The translations under genes and the position numbers were made by a program. A stretch of 11,496 nucleotides of DNA from an uncultured Clostridium sp. GTDB lineage: Bacteria; Bacillota_A; Clostridia; Lachnospirales; Lachnospiraceae. The stretch lies in contig CAMAMD010000032.1 of assembly GCA_945836785.1 (NCBI GenBank), positions 1-11,496 of the forward strand. Reading direction: 5' to 3'. The notes below the pieces were generated by a model, which did no database searches, was not told the origin of the DNA, and was given only the letters and a program-made list of their open reading frames with translations. Positions 1 to 7,057 of this stretch are shown in pieces. The stretch's first letter is position 1. Each line of letters begins with the position of its first letter.

Positions 1-2339
1 ACGGCATCACTATCCGAAATGGAAGGCTCTGCCTCAGGGATTTCCACGCCGGACAGATCATCGAATCCAAACATTGACGCATATTTTTTCAATTTCTGAA
101 GACCTAATGCATCATTGTATTCCCCGTTTTCATCCGCTGCCAGCGCATACCCCACGCGATAGAAAAATACATTACAGGATTTTTGAATGGCATGCTGTAC
201 ATCCAAATTACCATGTCCTCCCAAAAGCCAGCAATGCGGAGACGGCGTAATCTTATCAAATACTCCTCCACAGAATAAATAGGAATACTGGTCAATAACC
301 CCTTCGTTCAATCCTGCTATCGCAGATACAACTTTAAATGTTGAACCCGGTGCTGTCTTTTGCTGCGTTGCACGGTTGATAAGAGGGGTTGTCTTATCTT
401 CAAGCAGCTTGTTGTAATATTCTCCATCCACCTCATTTGTGAGGTAGTTGATATCATAGCTCGGATAGGTGACCATCGCCAGGACATCCCCCGTATTTAC
501 ATCTGTCACTACAACAGAACCTGAACATGGATCCAAAGCGAGCATGGCCGGCGTAATATCCAGTTTCTGAATCTTGCGAAGCATAAATTCATATGCATCA
601 TATACGCCATTTTTAAATTCTGCATACTCAGTATCGTTTTCAGCATCCAAAACGCCCTGCTGGTATAATAATTCAACAACACTGTATCCCGATATTTCAC
701 CCAATTTTATCATGTTTTTTATGATCTGTTTGTCGAATTCGGTATCTTCCCGCAAAGAATTTATAATATATTCACATAAAAGATTATATATTTCATCATT
801 ATCATAATATGTGCTGGTTGCATCTATCGCCGAGATATCAATCGCCTCAACACTGATTGCATATTTCAAATATTCCTCCAGCGATATCATATTGTTACTA
901 TATTCAATATACACCGTGCTGTTTTTATCGATCAACGAGCCATCATATACTCCCGCATCCCGCAAAATTCCACAGATATATTCCATGTAATCCTTATATT
1001 CGGTAGTCAAATCACAAAGTGGCGTAAAATCTACTGTAAGAATATTATTCAGCTTACTAAGTGTTGTTTCTTTTTTTGATGTAAATTCACTATATATTGT
1101 TTTTTCCAATTCAGTGGCATCCGGTTCAGCCATATCCTCAATAGAAAGATAGTTATTGTTAAATAATCCAAAATAGACATCCGATATCGGTATATCAGCA
1201 TTTTCACCGGCTTCTACAGTAAGTGCGGGTGTGATATGTGCCAGCAAAATCGATGCAATTTCTTTTTCCAATGTATCATAACAATATTTTTGCAATTCTG
1301 TATCAATTGTAAGATATACATCATTACCGGCTGATGCAGGGGTTGTCTCCACAGTTTCAATGACCTTACCAAGATTATCGACATACATGGTCTCTGAACC
1401 GCTTTTTCCCCGCAACTCGGACTCGCAATACTGTTCTATTCCCGTTTTTCCAACCATCTCTTCTCCGGTATATTTATCCTCGTCCGGTAAATCCTTGTTA
1501 TATTCCTGCAATTCATCACTTCCGATTGCACCGATATATCCAATAATGTGTGCATAATATTCGGCATCATTATATCTGCGGAGAGATTTGACCGTAACAT
1601 CCATCCCCAACAATACATCACTGTACTCTGTAATAGCCGCATTGCTCTCCTCGCTTATATCGTAAGCGATTGTCACCGGCATATATTGCTGATACCGGTT
1701 CAGCCACAATTTATATCGACAGGAAACGATCTTTAATGCTTCTTCTTTGGAATACGTATCTGAGAGAGCAAACATTGTTTTTCCCGTCAGATATTCCATT
1801 ACATCATCCGCCGTCGCATTTTTCTTTTCATCACTCAGTAAATCAAAATCGGTGACCGAATAAACATCTTTCAGGAAAGTTTTCAGTTGCCCCTCCTTGA
1901 CCTTATACTTATATTCTCCCGCTCCGGTAAGCTCAATCGGGAAATCAACATACAGACTGTCTCCGTTTGTCTCCAAAATCTGAATTGTGCGTGATAAAAT
2001 ACTGTTTTTCAATTCATTCTCACTGATGCCCTGCTCTTTTGCCCTGACAGAAATATTTGTATCATTACTATATACAACAGAATAGGATAATTCATTATAC
2101 GCAATTAATTTCCCATTTCTGTCATAAATATTACCGCGCACGCCCTCAATCGTCAGAGTTTTCTCGGATTTGTAAATAAAATTCTCCATATGTTCCTCGC
2201 CCTCGACAATCTGAAGAACAAACAGACGTCTTATAAGAATAGAAAACAGCACAATAACAACCACAGTAACCGGAAACAGCCTGTGCTTTACGTAATCTAA
2301 TATCATCTCTTTTATGGATGTCAATATTTCTCGCAGCAT
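1..2339 (-). CDS. mrdA: Penicillin-binding protein 2 (elongation transpeptidase), C-terminus missing
   Basis: Class B PBP that cross-links peptidoglycan during side-wall elongation; membrane-anchored, with its catalytic domain outside the cell. 779 codons are visible without a stop and run off the left edge. There is a short cytoplasmic tail, one membrane anchor (about residues 21-36), the pedestal signature RGNIYDRNG (68-76) and GKTGIE (297-302). The transpeptidase domain begins near LTID (343-346). Catalytic motif 1 is STFK (Ser666, Lys669) and motif 2 is SCN (721-723); the KTG motif must lie beyond the window. About 265 residues separate LTID from GSVVVTD (607-613), where E. coli PBP2 has roughly 20-30, so there is a large insertion. 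The ATG start at 2339 has GGAAAGGA six bases upstream and lies 25 bases after mreD. A SpoVD-type or division PBP is the alternative, but placement after mreCD favours PBP2. The symbol is inferred from context. Confidence 0.93.
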   Translation of the reverse strand, partial: MLREILTSIKEMILDYVKHRLFPVTVVVIVLFSILIRRLFVLQIVEGEEHMENFIYKSEKTLTIEGVRGNIYDRNGKLIAYNELSYSVVYSNDTNISVRAKEQGISENELKNSILSRTIQILETNGDSLYVDFPIELTGAGEYKYKVKEGQLKTFLKDVYSVTDFDLLSDEKKNATADDVMEYLTGKTMFALSDTYSKEEALKIVSCRYKLWLNRYQQYMPVTIAYDISEESNAAITEYSDVLLGMDVTVKSLRRYNDAEYYAHIIGYIGAIGSDELQEYNKDLPDEDKYTGEEMVGKTGIEQYCESELRGKSGSETMYVDNLGKVIETVETTPASAGNDVYLTIDTELQKYCYDTLEKEIASILLAHITPALTVEAGENADIPISDVYFGLFNNNYLSIEDMAEPDATELEKTIYSEFTSKKETTLSKLNNILTVDFTPLCDLTTEYKDYMEYICGILRDAGVYDGSLIDKNSTVYIEYSNNMISLEEYLKYAISVEAIDISAIDATSTYYDNDEIYNLLCEYIINSLREDTEFDKQIIKNMIKLGEISGYSVVELLYQQGVLDAENDTEYAEFKNGVYDAYEFMLRKIQKLDITPAMLALDPCSGSVVVTDVNTGDVLAMVTYPSYDINYLTNEVDGEYYNKLLEDKTTPLINRATQQKTAPGSTFKVVSAIAGLNEGVIDQYSYLFCGGVFDKITPSPHCWLLGGHGNLDVQHAIQKSCNVFFYRVGYALAADENGEYNDALGLQKLKKYASMFGFDDLSGVEIPEAEPSISDSDA

Positions 2340-2345
2340 AAAATA

Positions 2346-2353
2346 TCCTTTCC
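2346..2353 (-). promoter_or_regulatory. Ribosome binding site of PBP2
   Basis: GGAAAGGA ends six bases before the ATG at 2339. It lies in the 25-base gap after mreD and fixes the start of a gene whose other end is off the window. Confidence 0.7.
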
Positions 2354-2364
2354 AATCAGGTCGA

Positions 2365-2868
2365 TTATGCCTGATCCGCCTTTGCTTTCAAATGTCTGTT
2401 TATCACCACATACAGTTTATATATTAAAATTGTAAGCAATGTGGTACAAAGTGTTTCCGGTAATATGATTTTCCTGACATATAATCCGAAATTCAATTGA
2501 TTGTGCAAAAAGAAAAACACAAAATATATAGCCATATTAAATACAAACTCATCCGCTACAATTACAAGCAACGGAAGAAGAACATCTTCGATCATATAAT
2601 TTTTATGAAAAAAACCATTGACGTAACCTATAATCATATAAAGGAACATGTACGGTCCAAGCACACTCGAAAAAAAAGCGTCCATTAAAAAGCCACTGAA
2701 AAAGCCAACCAAAAGACCTTCTTTCCGGCCACGCATCAATCCAAATGACATCGTAAGTATCAAAAGTAAATTTGGTGTAATATTATTGATATCATGAAAT
2801 CCAAATATAGTAGATTGAAGTGAAAAATTCACAATTATGAGTGCTCCAAGCGCAATTACACGTCTCAT
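2365..2868 (-). CDS. mreD: Rod shape-determining membrane protein MreD
   Basis: Integral membrane subunit of the elongasome that works with MreC and PBP2 in side-wall synthesis. The 167-residue product is of normal family length and almost wholly hydrophobic, with probably five membrane segments. The family signature is clear at about residues 33-85: PNLLLILTMSFGLMRGRKEG, then GFFSGFLMDAFF, then LGPYMFLYMIIGY. The C-terminus is short, basic and probably cytoplasmic. The ATG at 2868 is preceded by GAGGAGA at a 7-base spacing. The gene starts 23 bases after mreC and ends 25 bases before PBP2, so the three are almost certainly co-transcribed. MreD sequences diverge strongly, but the motif and position together make this call secure. 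Confidence 0.93.
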   Translation of the reverse strand: MRRVIALGALIIVNFSLQSTIFGFHDINNITPNLLLILTMSFGLMRGRKEGLLVGFFSGFLMDAFFSSVLGPYMFLYMIIGYVNGFFHKNYMIEDVLLPLLVIVADEFVFNMAIYFVFFFLHNQLNFGLYVRKIILPETLCTTLLTILIYKLYVVINRHLKAKADQA

Positions 2869-2891
2869 AATACAGTCTCCTCGTATAAATT

Positions 2892-3746
2892 CTACTCCTC
2901 TGTAACCGACTTTTTCTGATCGGTAATGATCAAAACATTGGAAATGTTGTTAAAATCCACAGCCGGAGTAATATATGCCGTCATCGTCAAATTATTTGTA
3001 TCATTCACTGTCTCTGTAACATAACCGATAATAAGTCCCGGATGATAGCGATCGGATATCGTCGAAGTTACCACCTTGTCTCCGACAGATACACTGGCAT
3101 CTTTGTCAATATTTTTCACAAGTAAATATCCGTTTTCATACTGACTTAAGTTCCCTTCTACAGTGCACAACGCATTAGACGGCATAATACGTGCACTCAC
3201 ATTTGAATTGTCGTCTATAATTGCGCGTACCTTGGAATAATCCGAATGACACTCCGTAATAATGCCGGCCAAACCTCCGTCACACATGACATTCGCCCCC
3301 TCAAACAAACCGTCGTCCAGCCCTTTATCAATATAAAAATTGGCAAACCAGGATGATGCATCTTTTGCATATACATTGGCAGCGGTTTTGTTATAATCAG
3401 GATACTGCTCGTCTAAATCATATAAAGCCTGAAGCTCTTGCAGCTCATTTTGCCGGTTTTGAAACTGGGTTAATTCCTCTTTATACTGCTCTAATTCCGC
3501 TCTCAACGCTGCATTTTCTGCATTCAATTCCTCTATCTGCTTCAGGTTTTCCATCTTGGAGTCGGTCCATAAACCAATCTGGTTAATTCCATTCTGAATC
3601 GGTGTTATCAGCTTAATGGTAATATTTTTGACTGCGGCCACCTTATCCATTGCGAAATATGATGCGATAAACACGCCGATACAGATAATCGTACATGTCA
3701 ACAACAAATATTTGGGATTTATATCCTTGCGTCTATCAATTTTCAT
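2892..3746 (-). CDS. mreC: Rod shape-determining protein MreC
   Basis: Bitopic elongasome scaffold that binds and activates PBP2 outside the membrane. With the ATG at 3746 the product is 284 residues: a basic cytoplasmic tail, one membrane segment (about 13-30), a Glu/Gln/Leu-rich coiled coil (about 60-108), then the beta-barrel domain (about 115-275) with the family-typical 'DKGLDDGLFEGANVMCDGGLAG' region and a 'VGDKVVTST...HPGLIIGYV' stretch. A longer frame opens at 3782, but that start lies 40 bases inside radC. The 3746 ATG has GGAGAGAGGA eight bases upstream and forms an ATGA overlap with the radC stop, so it is preferred. mreD follows after 23 bases. mreB, a common upstream neighbour, is absent. 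Confidence 0.95.
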   Translation of the reverse strand: MKIDRRKDINPKYLLLTCTIICIGVFIASYFAMDKVAAVKNITIKLITPIQNGINQIGLWTDSKMENLKQIEELNAENAALRAELEQYKEELTQFQNRQNELQELQALYDLDEQYPDYNKTAANVYAKDASSWFANFYIDKGLDDGLFEGANVMCDGGLAGIITECHSDYSKVRAIIDDNSNVSARIMPSNALCTVEGNLSQYENGYLLVKNIDKDASVSVGDKVVTSTISDRYHPGLIIGYVTETVNDTNNLTMTAYITPAVDFNNISNVLIITDQKKSVTEE

Positions 3747-4435
3747 TGTAAAAGTCCTCTCTCCATCATACTTACGTAACATCCGTTCCCGACAATAATA
3801 TGATCCACCAGGGAAATATCCAGTAATCTGCCTGCCTCTAAGATCTGCCTTGTTGTCGCAATATCAGCTTCACTCGGTTCGGGAACACCCGACGGATGGT
3901 TATGTATCAATATAATATTCACCGCTTCATAGCGTAAAGCTTCAATAAATATCTCCCGCGGTGAAAGCAATGTGCTGGTAATCGTTCCTTCCGACAGCAT
4001 CAACTCTTTTAATAGCATATATGAAGCTGAAAGTAGCATCATATAGGTTCTCTCTTTGGTAAGATACTTGCACTTTTCCATATAATACATGGCAATTGTG
4101 TCAGGATTGTTAAAATCCATTTCTTTTTTTAATCTGACAGCATTCATGCGATTGGCAAGCTCTGCCACTGCCAGAAGCTGTGTCGCTTTTGTGTTACCGA
4201 TTCCTTTTATCTTAAGCAATTCTTCCCGACTCACATATTGAAGGCCATGAAGTCCTTTATGAAAAAAATGCGTGTTGAGAATCCGGTTTGCCAGATCGAT
4301 TGCACTTTCATCTCTGGTTCCGTTTCTTATAATGACCGCCAAAAGCTCCGCATCCGTAAGAGATTGCACCCCCTGGGCAATTGCCTTTTCATAAGGGCGC
4401 TCACAACAGGCGATATCTTTGATTAAATTAGACAT
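3743..4435 (-). CDS. radC: RadC family JAB/JAMM-domain protein
   Basis: Member of the RadC (formerly DUF2466) family. The name came from an E. coli radiation-sensitive mutant later traced to recG, so the cellular role is unsettled; a metal-dependent DNA-repair or nucleic-acid function is only presumed. The 230-residue product is of normal length. It has the N-terminal ERPYEK...SLTDAELLAVIIRNGT region (12-40), a helix-hairpin-helix LLKIKGIGNTKATQLL (73-88), and the metal-binding HNHPSGVPEPSEAD (178-191), in which His178, His180, Ser182 and Asp191 match the JAMM ligands. The C-terminal LVDHIIVGNG is typical. The segment usually reading 'VLFLD' is here MMLLS (132-136), a mild divergence. AAGGAG precedes the ATG at a 7-base spacing. 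The stop overlaps the mreC start as ATGA. radC beside mre genes is a widespread arrangement in Firmicutes. Confidence 0.95.
   Translation of the reverse strand: MSNLIKDIACCERPYEKAIAQGVQSLTDAELLAVIIRNGTRDESAIDLANRILNTHFFHKGLHGLQYVSREELLKIKGIGNTKATQLLAVAELANRMNAVRLKKEMDFNNPDTIAMYYMEKCKYLTKERTYMMLLSASYMLLKELMLSEGTITSTLLSPREIFIEALRYEAVNIILIHNHPSGVPEPSEADIATTRQILEAGRLLDISLVDHIIVGNGCYVSMMERGLLQ
3755..3764 (-). promoter_or_regulatory. Ribosome binding site deciding the mreC start
   Basis: GGAGAGAGGA lies inside the last codons of radC, eight bases before the ATG at 3746. No comparable site precedes the alternative upstream start at 3782. It supports translational coupling of mreC to radC. Confidence 0.75.
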
Positions 4436-4475
4436 TTATATGCTCCTTCCACCTCTCCAAGATGCATAAGCACAT

Positions 4476-4736
4476 TTATAATACCTTATATATGATTATA
4501 CCGATAATAATACCGATAATACTTGCAATATTAATTGTGATTGTCAAGCCGAATGTGATGACAAAAATCCCCAAATCAAGTACAACCGGGGAGGATAAGC
4601 CGAAGCTCTGTCCAAAGGAAAGCCATGATAACCAGCTGATTCCCCTGCACAAATATCCGATAAAACCACCCAGCACAATTCCGCTTAACAATATCAATAA
4701 TAATGTCCATTTATTTTTATTTACAACACCAGCCAT
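4476..4736 (-). CDS. Small hydrophobic membrane protein, DUF4321-like
   Basis: An 86-residue protein of unknown function. There are two very hydrophobic segments (about 11-31 and 53-84), joined by a loop rich in Trp, Ser and Phe (SWLSWLSFGQSFGLSS, about 34-49). The second segment is unusually long and isoleucine-rich (TINIASIIGIIIGIIIY). Length, the GQSFGLSSP...LDLG pattern and position next to radC/mre genes resemble the clostridial DUF4321 family as I remember it; I could not run a domain search. A frame opens 12 bases earlier at a TTG (4748), but that codon is part of the ribosome binding site, so the ATG at 4736 is chosen. It lies 33 bases after the PLP enzyme and 40 bases before radC. 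A membrane role linked to the elongation machine is a guess from context. Confidence 0.8.
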   Translation of the reverse strand: MAGVVNKNKWTLLLILLSGIVLGGFIGYLCRGISWLSWLSFGQSFGLSSPVVLDLGIFVITFGLTITINIASIIGIIIGIIIYKVL

Positions 4737-4740
4737 AATA

Positions 4741-4746
4741 TCCTCC
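4741..4746 (-). promoter_or_regulatory. Ribosome binding site deciding the start of the small membrane protein
   Basis: GGAGGA sits four bases before the ATG at 4736. It overlaps the upstream TTG at 4748 that would otherwise lengthen the protein by four residues, which argues against that start. Confidence 0.75.
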
Positions 4747-4768
4747 AATTTATTATATAAGTATTCAC

Positions 4769-4777
4769 ATTATACCA
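4769..4777 (-). promoter_or_regulatory. Putative extended -10 promoter (TGGTATAAT)
   Basis: A perfect TGnTATAAT extended -10 element overlaps the stop codon of the PLP enzyme. Transcription would start near 4762, about 25 bases before the ATG of the small membrane protein. The -35 position at a 17-base spacing reads AGAAAA, a poor match, as is tolerated for extended -10 promoters. It could drive the small membrane protein, radC, mreC, mreD and PBP2 separately from the repair genes. AT-rich intergenic DNA can produce such a match by chance. Confidence 0.4.
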
Positions 4778-6059
4778 CCTTAAGCAGTCCTTTTTCTACT
4801 ATTTTCTGTAGTGACATCATAATTCCGAACTTGGCATGCTGATAGGTGAGTCCACCCTGGAAATATACCGCATAAGGTTCTTTCATTGGTGCATCTGCAG
4901 ATAATTCAATGGAAGCCCCCGACACAAATGCTCCGGCTGCCATAATAACCTGGCTGTCATAGCCCGGCATATCCCACGGAACCGGTGTCACAAAGCTGTC
5001 AACAGGTGCCGCAGCCTGAATTCCCTCGCAAAAAGCCTGTATCAGTTCCGGCTTTCCAAATTCTACAGCCTGAATGATATCATGTCTGCTCTCCGTACTG
5101 TTCGGAACAGTTTTAAATCCAAGCTTCTCATAAACATTTGCCGCAAATATTGCCCCCTTTAAGGCAGCAGCCGTCACTGTAGGTGCCAGGAAAAGCCCCT
5201 GTGCAATGTTTCTTGTAACGCCCAGCGAGGCACCGACTTCCTTTCCGAGTCCCGGACTCGTCAGTCTGTATGCACAATTTTCAATACATTCTTTTGTTCC
5301 GCAAATATAACCGCCTATCGGTGCAAGTCCACCACCCGGATTCTTAATCAGGGAACCAACCACCATATCGGCTCCCACCTGCGATGGTTCAATTGTCTCT
5401 ACAAATTCACCATAGCAGTTATCCACCATGCAGATAACATCCGGCTTAATCGATTTCACAAACTTGATAATTTCACCTATTTTTGCAACTGAAAGTGTCG
5501 GTCTTACGTCATAACCCTTAGAGCGCTGTATTTCAATCAATTTCGTTTTTTCATTTATATTTTTCCTGATATTCTCATAATCAAATTCACCGTTTGGCAG
5601 CAAATCAACCTGTCGAAATGTGATGCCAAATTCTACAAGAGAACCTTTCTGTTCACGAACACCGATTACACCCTCCAGTGTATCATAAACCTTTCCTGCC
5701 GGTGAAAGTATTTCATCACCCGGTCGCAAATTCCCAGACAATGCAATTGTAAGTGCATGTGTGCCGCAGGTAATCTGCTGTCTCACCAGCGCATCCTCTG
5801 TTCCGAATACCTTTGCATAGATAGTCTCCACAGCCTCCCGCCCGGCATCGTTATACCCATATCCGGTGGTTCCATATAAATGTTCCTCCGCAAAGCGTGC
5901 CTCCTGCATCGCCTTTATCACCTTTACCTGATTTTGCTCGGCTGTTTTGTCAATTTCTGAAAAACGTTCCTTTAATCCGGTTTCAATCTCCGTACAATAA
6001 TCATAAACTTTTTCATCTATTCCAAGTTCCAGATAATATTTTTTTAATGTGTCAGTCAT
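4770..6059 (-). CDS. PLP-dependent enzyme, YnbB / 'aluminium resistance' methionine gamma-lyase family
   Basis: Fold-type I PLP enzyme of the family annotated as aluminium resistance protein or methionine gamma-lyase family (B. subtilis YnbB, Pfam Met_gamma_lyase). It is probably a cytosolic lyase acting on a sulfur amino acid such as cystathionine or methionine, but the true substrate is not established. Numbering from the ATG at 6059 (429 residues): GTTGYGYNDAGRE (63-75), cofactor-phosphate region CGTHA (98-102), VDNCYGEF (212-219) with the Asp that contacts the PLP nitrogen, and GSLIKNPGGG (235-244), in which Lys239 should hold PLP. A start at 6074 is possible, but GGAGGA lies inside that extension, four bases before 6059. 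The gene begins 21 bases after miaA. Placement after mutSL-miaA is common in Clostridia, where hfq often lies between; no hfq is present here. Confidence 0.93.
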   Translation of the reverse strand: MTDTLKKYYLELGIDEKVYDYCTEIETGLKERFSEIDKTAEQNQVKVIKAMQEARFAEEHLYGTTGYGYNDAGREAVETIYAKVFGTEDALVRQQITCGTHALTIALSGNLRPGDEILSPAGKVYDTLEGVIGVREQKGSLVEFGITFRQVDLLPNGEFDYENIRKNINEKTKLIEIQRSKGYDVRPTLSVAKIGEIIKFVKSIKPDVICMVDNCYGEFVETIEPSQVGADMVVGSLIKNPGGGLAPIGGYICGTKECIENCAYRLTSPGLGKEVGASLGVTRNIAQGLFLAPTVTAAALKGAIFAANVYEKLGFKTVPNSTESRHDIIQAVEFGKPELIQAFCEGIQAAAPVDSFVTPVPWDMPGYDSQVIMAAGAFVSGASIELSADAPMKEPYAVYFQGGLTYQHAKFGIMMSLQKIVEKGLLKVV

Positions 6060-6063
6060 TGTT

Positions 6064-6069
6064 TCCTCC
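6064..6069 (-). promoter_or_regulatory. Ribosome binding site deciding the PLP enzyme start
   Basis: GGAGGA lies four bases before the ATG at 6059. The in-frame ATG at 6074 has no purine-rich site upstream and would place this sequence inside the coding region, so the shorter 429-residue product is favoured. Confidence 0.7.
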
Positions 6070-6080
6070 ACCATGTAATA

Positions 6081-7040
6081 TCATGAGATAATTTTTCTGT
6101 CCTGTAAAGCTGCCAGCATAAAGTCAAGCTGTTCTTCTTCCGAAACCAACTGATCTTTATCCACCCAAATCACATCACGTTCCCGTCTAAACCAGGTGAG
6201 CTGACGTTTTGCAAAATGTCTGGTATCACGTTTTAATATATATACTGCCTCATCAAGAGAAATTTCCCCGTCCAGATATTGCAAAATTTCCTTATAGCCA
6301 AGCCCCTGCATGGAAACCATATCACGGGACAGACCATATTCGGAAACCAATGATTTCACTTCATCAACCAGCCCTTGTTCCATCATGATGTCCACACGCT
6401 GCTCTATCCGTTCATACAGCTTTGCTCTGTCGCAATTTAATACAAAATATGCAAAATTATATGGAGAAGTTTTTTCTCTCTCCGTTGCATTATGTGTCGA
6501 TATCTGCTGTCCTGTCTGATGTTCATATTCCAGGGCACGAATGACCCGCTTTACATTGTTTTTGTGAATACTGTTTGCGGAAGCAGGATCTTTTTTCAAA
6601 AGTAAATCATACAATGCATCCGCTCCCTCATCCTTGTATAACTGTTCCAGATAAGCACGATAGCCGTCATCCTCAGTCTGTGCGAAATCTATATCATAAA
6701 GCACAGCCTGGATATAAAATCCTGTTCCCCCGACAATCACAGGCACATGCCCTCTCGCATATATTTCTTCCATAGCCTTTCGTGCCAATCTTTGAAATGC
6801 GGCTACGCTGAATTCCTCCGTGGGGTCAAGCACATCTATCAGATGGTGTGGTACACCCTGCATCTCTTTCTGCGTCACTTTCGCAGAACCGATATCAAGA
6901 TGCTTGTACACCTGAACAGAATCTGCCGAAATAATTTCACCATTTACAGCCTTTGCCAGATGGACAGACAAAGCGGTTTTTCCCACTGCAGTGGGACCGG
7001 TTAAAATTATCAACTTTTTTTTATCATGTTCTGTCATCAT
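6081..7040 (-). CDS. miaA: tRNA dimethylallyltransferase (tRNA A37 prenylation)
   Basis: MiaA transfers the dimethylallyl group of DMAPP to N6 of adenosine 37 in tRNAs reading codons that start with U, giving i6A37; MiaB usually completes ms2i6A. The product is 319 residues from the ATG at 7040. P-loop GPTAVGKT is at 15-22, and the substrate motif ADSVQVYKHLDIGSAK follows at about 38-53. PHHLIDVLDP, GGTGFYIQA and NVKRVIRALE are all family signatures. The C-terminus has the expected RDTRHFAKRQLTWFRR block. An in-frame GTG at 7061 overlaps the mutL stop as GTGA, but it has only a weak upstream site. GAGGA eight bases before 7040 makes that ATG the better start; the next codon is also ATG. mutL ends 17 bases upstream, the usual mutL-miaA order. 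Confidence 0.96.
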   Translation of the reverse strand: MMTEHDKKKLIILTGPTAVGKTALSVHLAKAVNGEIISADSVQVYKHLDIGSAKVTQKEMQGVPHHLIDVLDPTEEFSVAAFQRLARKAMEEIYARGHVPVIVGGTGFYIQAVLYDIDFAQTEDDGYRAYLEQLYKDEGADALYDLLLKKDPASANSIHKNNVKRVIRALEYEHQTGQQISTHNATEREKTSPYNFAYFVLNCDRAKLYERIEQRVDIMMEQGLVDEVKSLVSEYGLSRDMVSMQGLGYKEILQYLDGEISLDEAVYILKRDTRHFAKRQLTWFRRERDVIWVDKDQLVSEEEQLDFMLAALQDRKIIS

Positions 7041-7048
7041 AGCAATTA

Positions 7049-7053
7049 TCCTC
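7049..7053 (-). promoter_or_regulatory. Ribosome binding site deciding the miaA start
   Basis: GAGGA lies eight bases before the ATG at 7040, immediately after the mutL stop codon (7058-7060). It favours the ATG over the GTG at 7061. Confidence 0.55.
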
Positions 7054-7057
7054 AAAA

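Noticed and set aside
3747..3782. Longer mreC start adding 12 residues
   Set aside because: It would overlap radC by 40 bases and lacks its own ribosome binding site, whereas the ATG at 3746 has a strong one and an ATGA overlap.
4436..4475. Possible hairpin in the gap before radC
   Set aside because: Only a three-base-pair TGC...GCA stem is visible with no U-run after it, so it is not a terminator or a structured RNA.
4495..4500. TATAAT hexamer on the minus strand shortly before radC
   Set aside because: It lies in a run of Ile codons (ATA/ATT) that produces several near-copies of this hexamer, and no -35 or TGn extension accompanies it.
4542..4547. Perfect TTGACA hexamer on the minus strand inside the small membrane protein gene
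   Set aside because: No good -10 lies 16-18 bases downstream; the nearest TATTAT is 20 bases away. The hexamer encodes conserved-looking protein residues, so it is probably chance.
4462..4842. 126-residue open frame on the plus strand opposite the small membrane protein
   Set aside because: It is the complement of the Ile-rich membrane protein and the end of the PLP enzyme. It has no ribosome binding site that I can see, a low-complexity Ile/Pro/Asn/Thr composition and no recognisable motif, while the minus-strand genes have clear signals.
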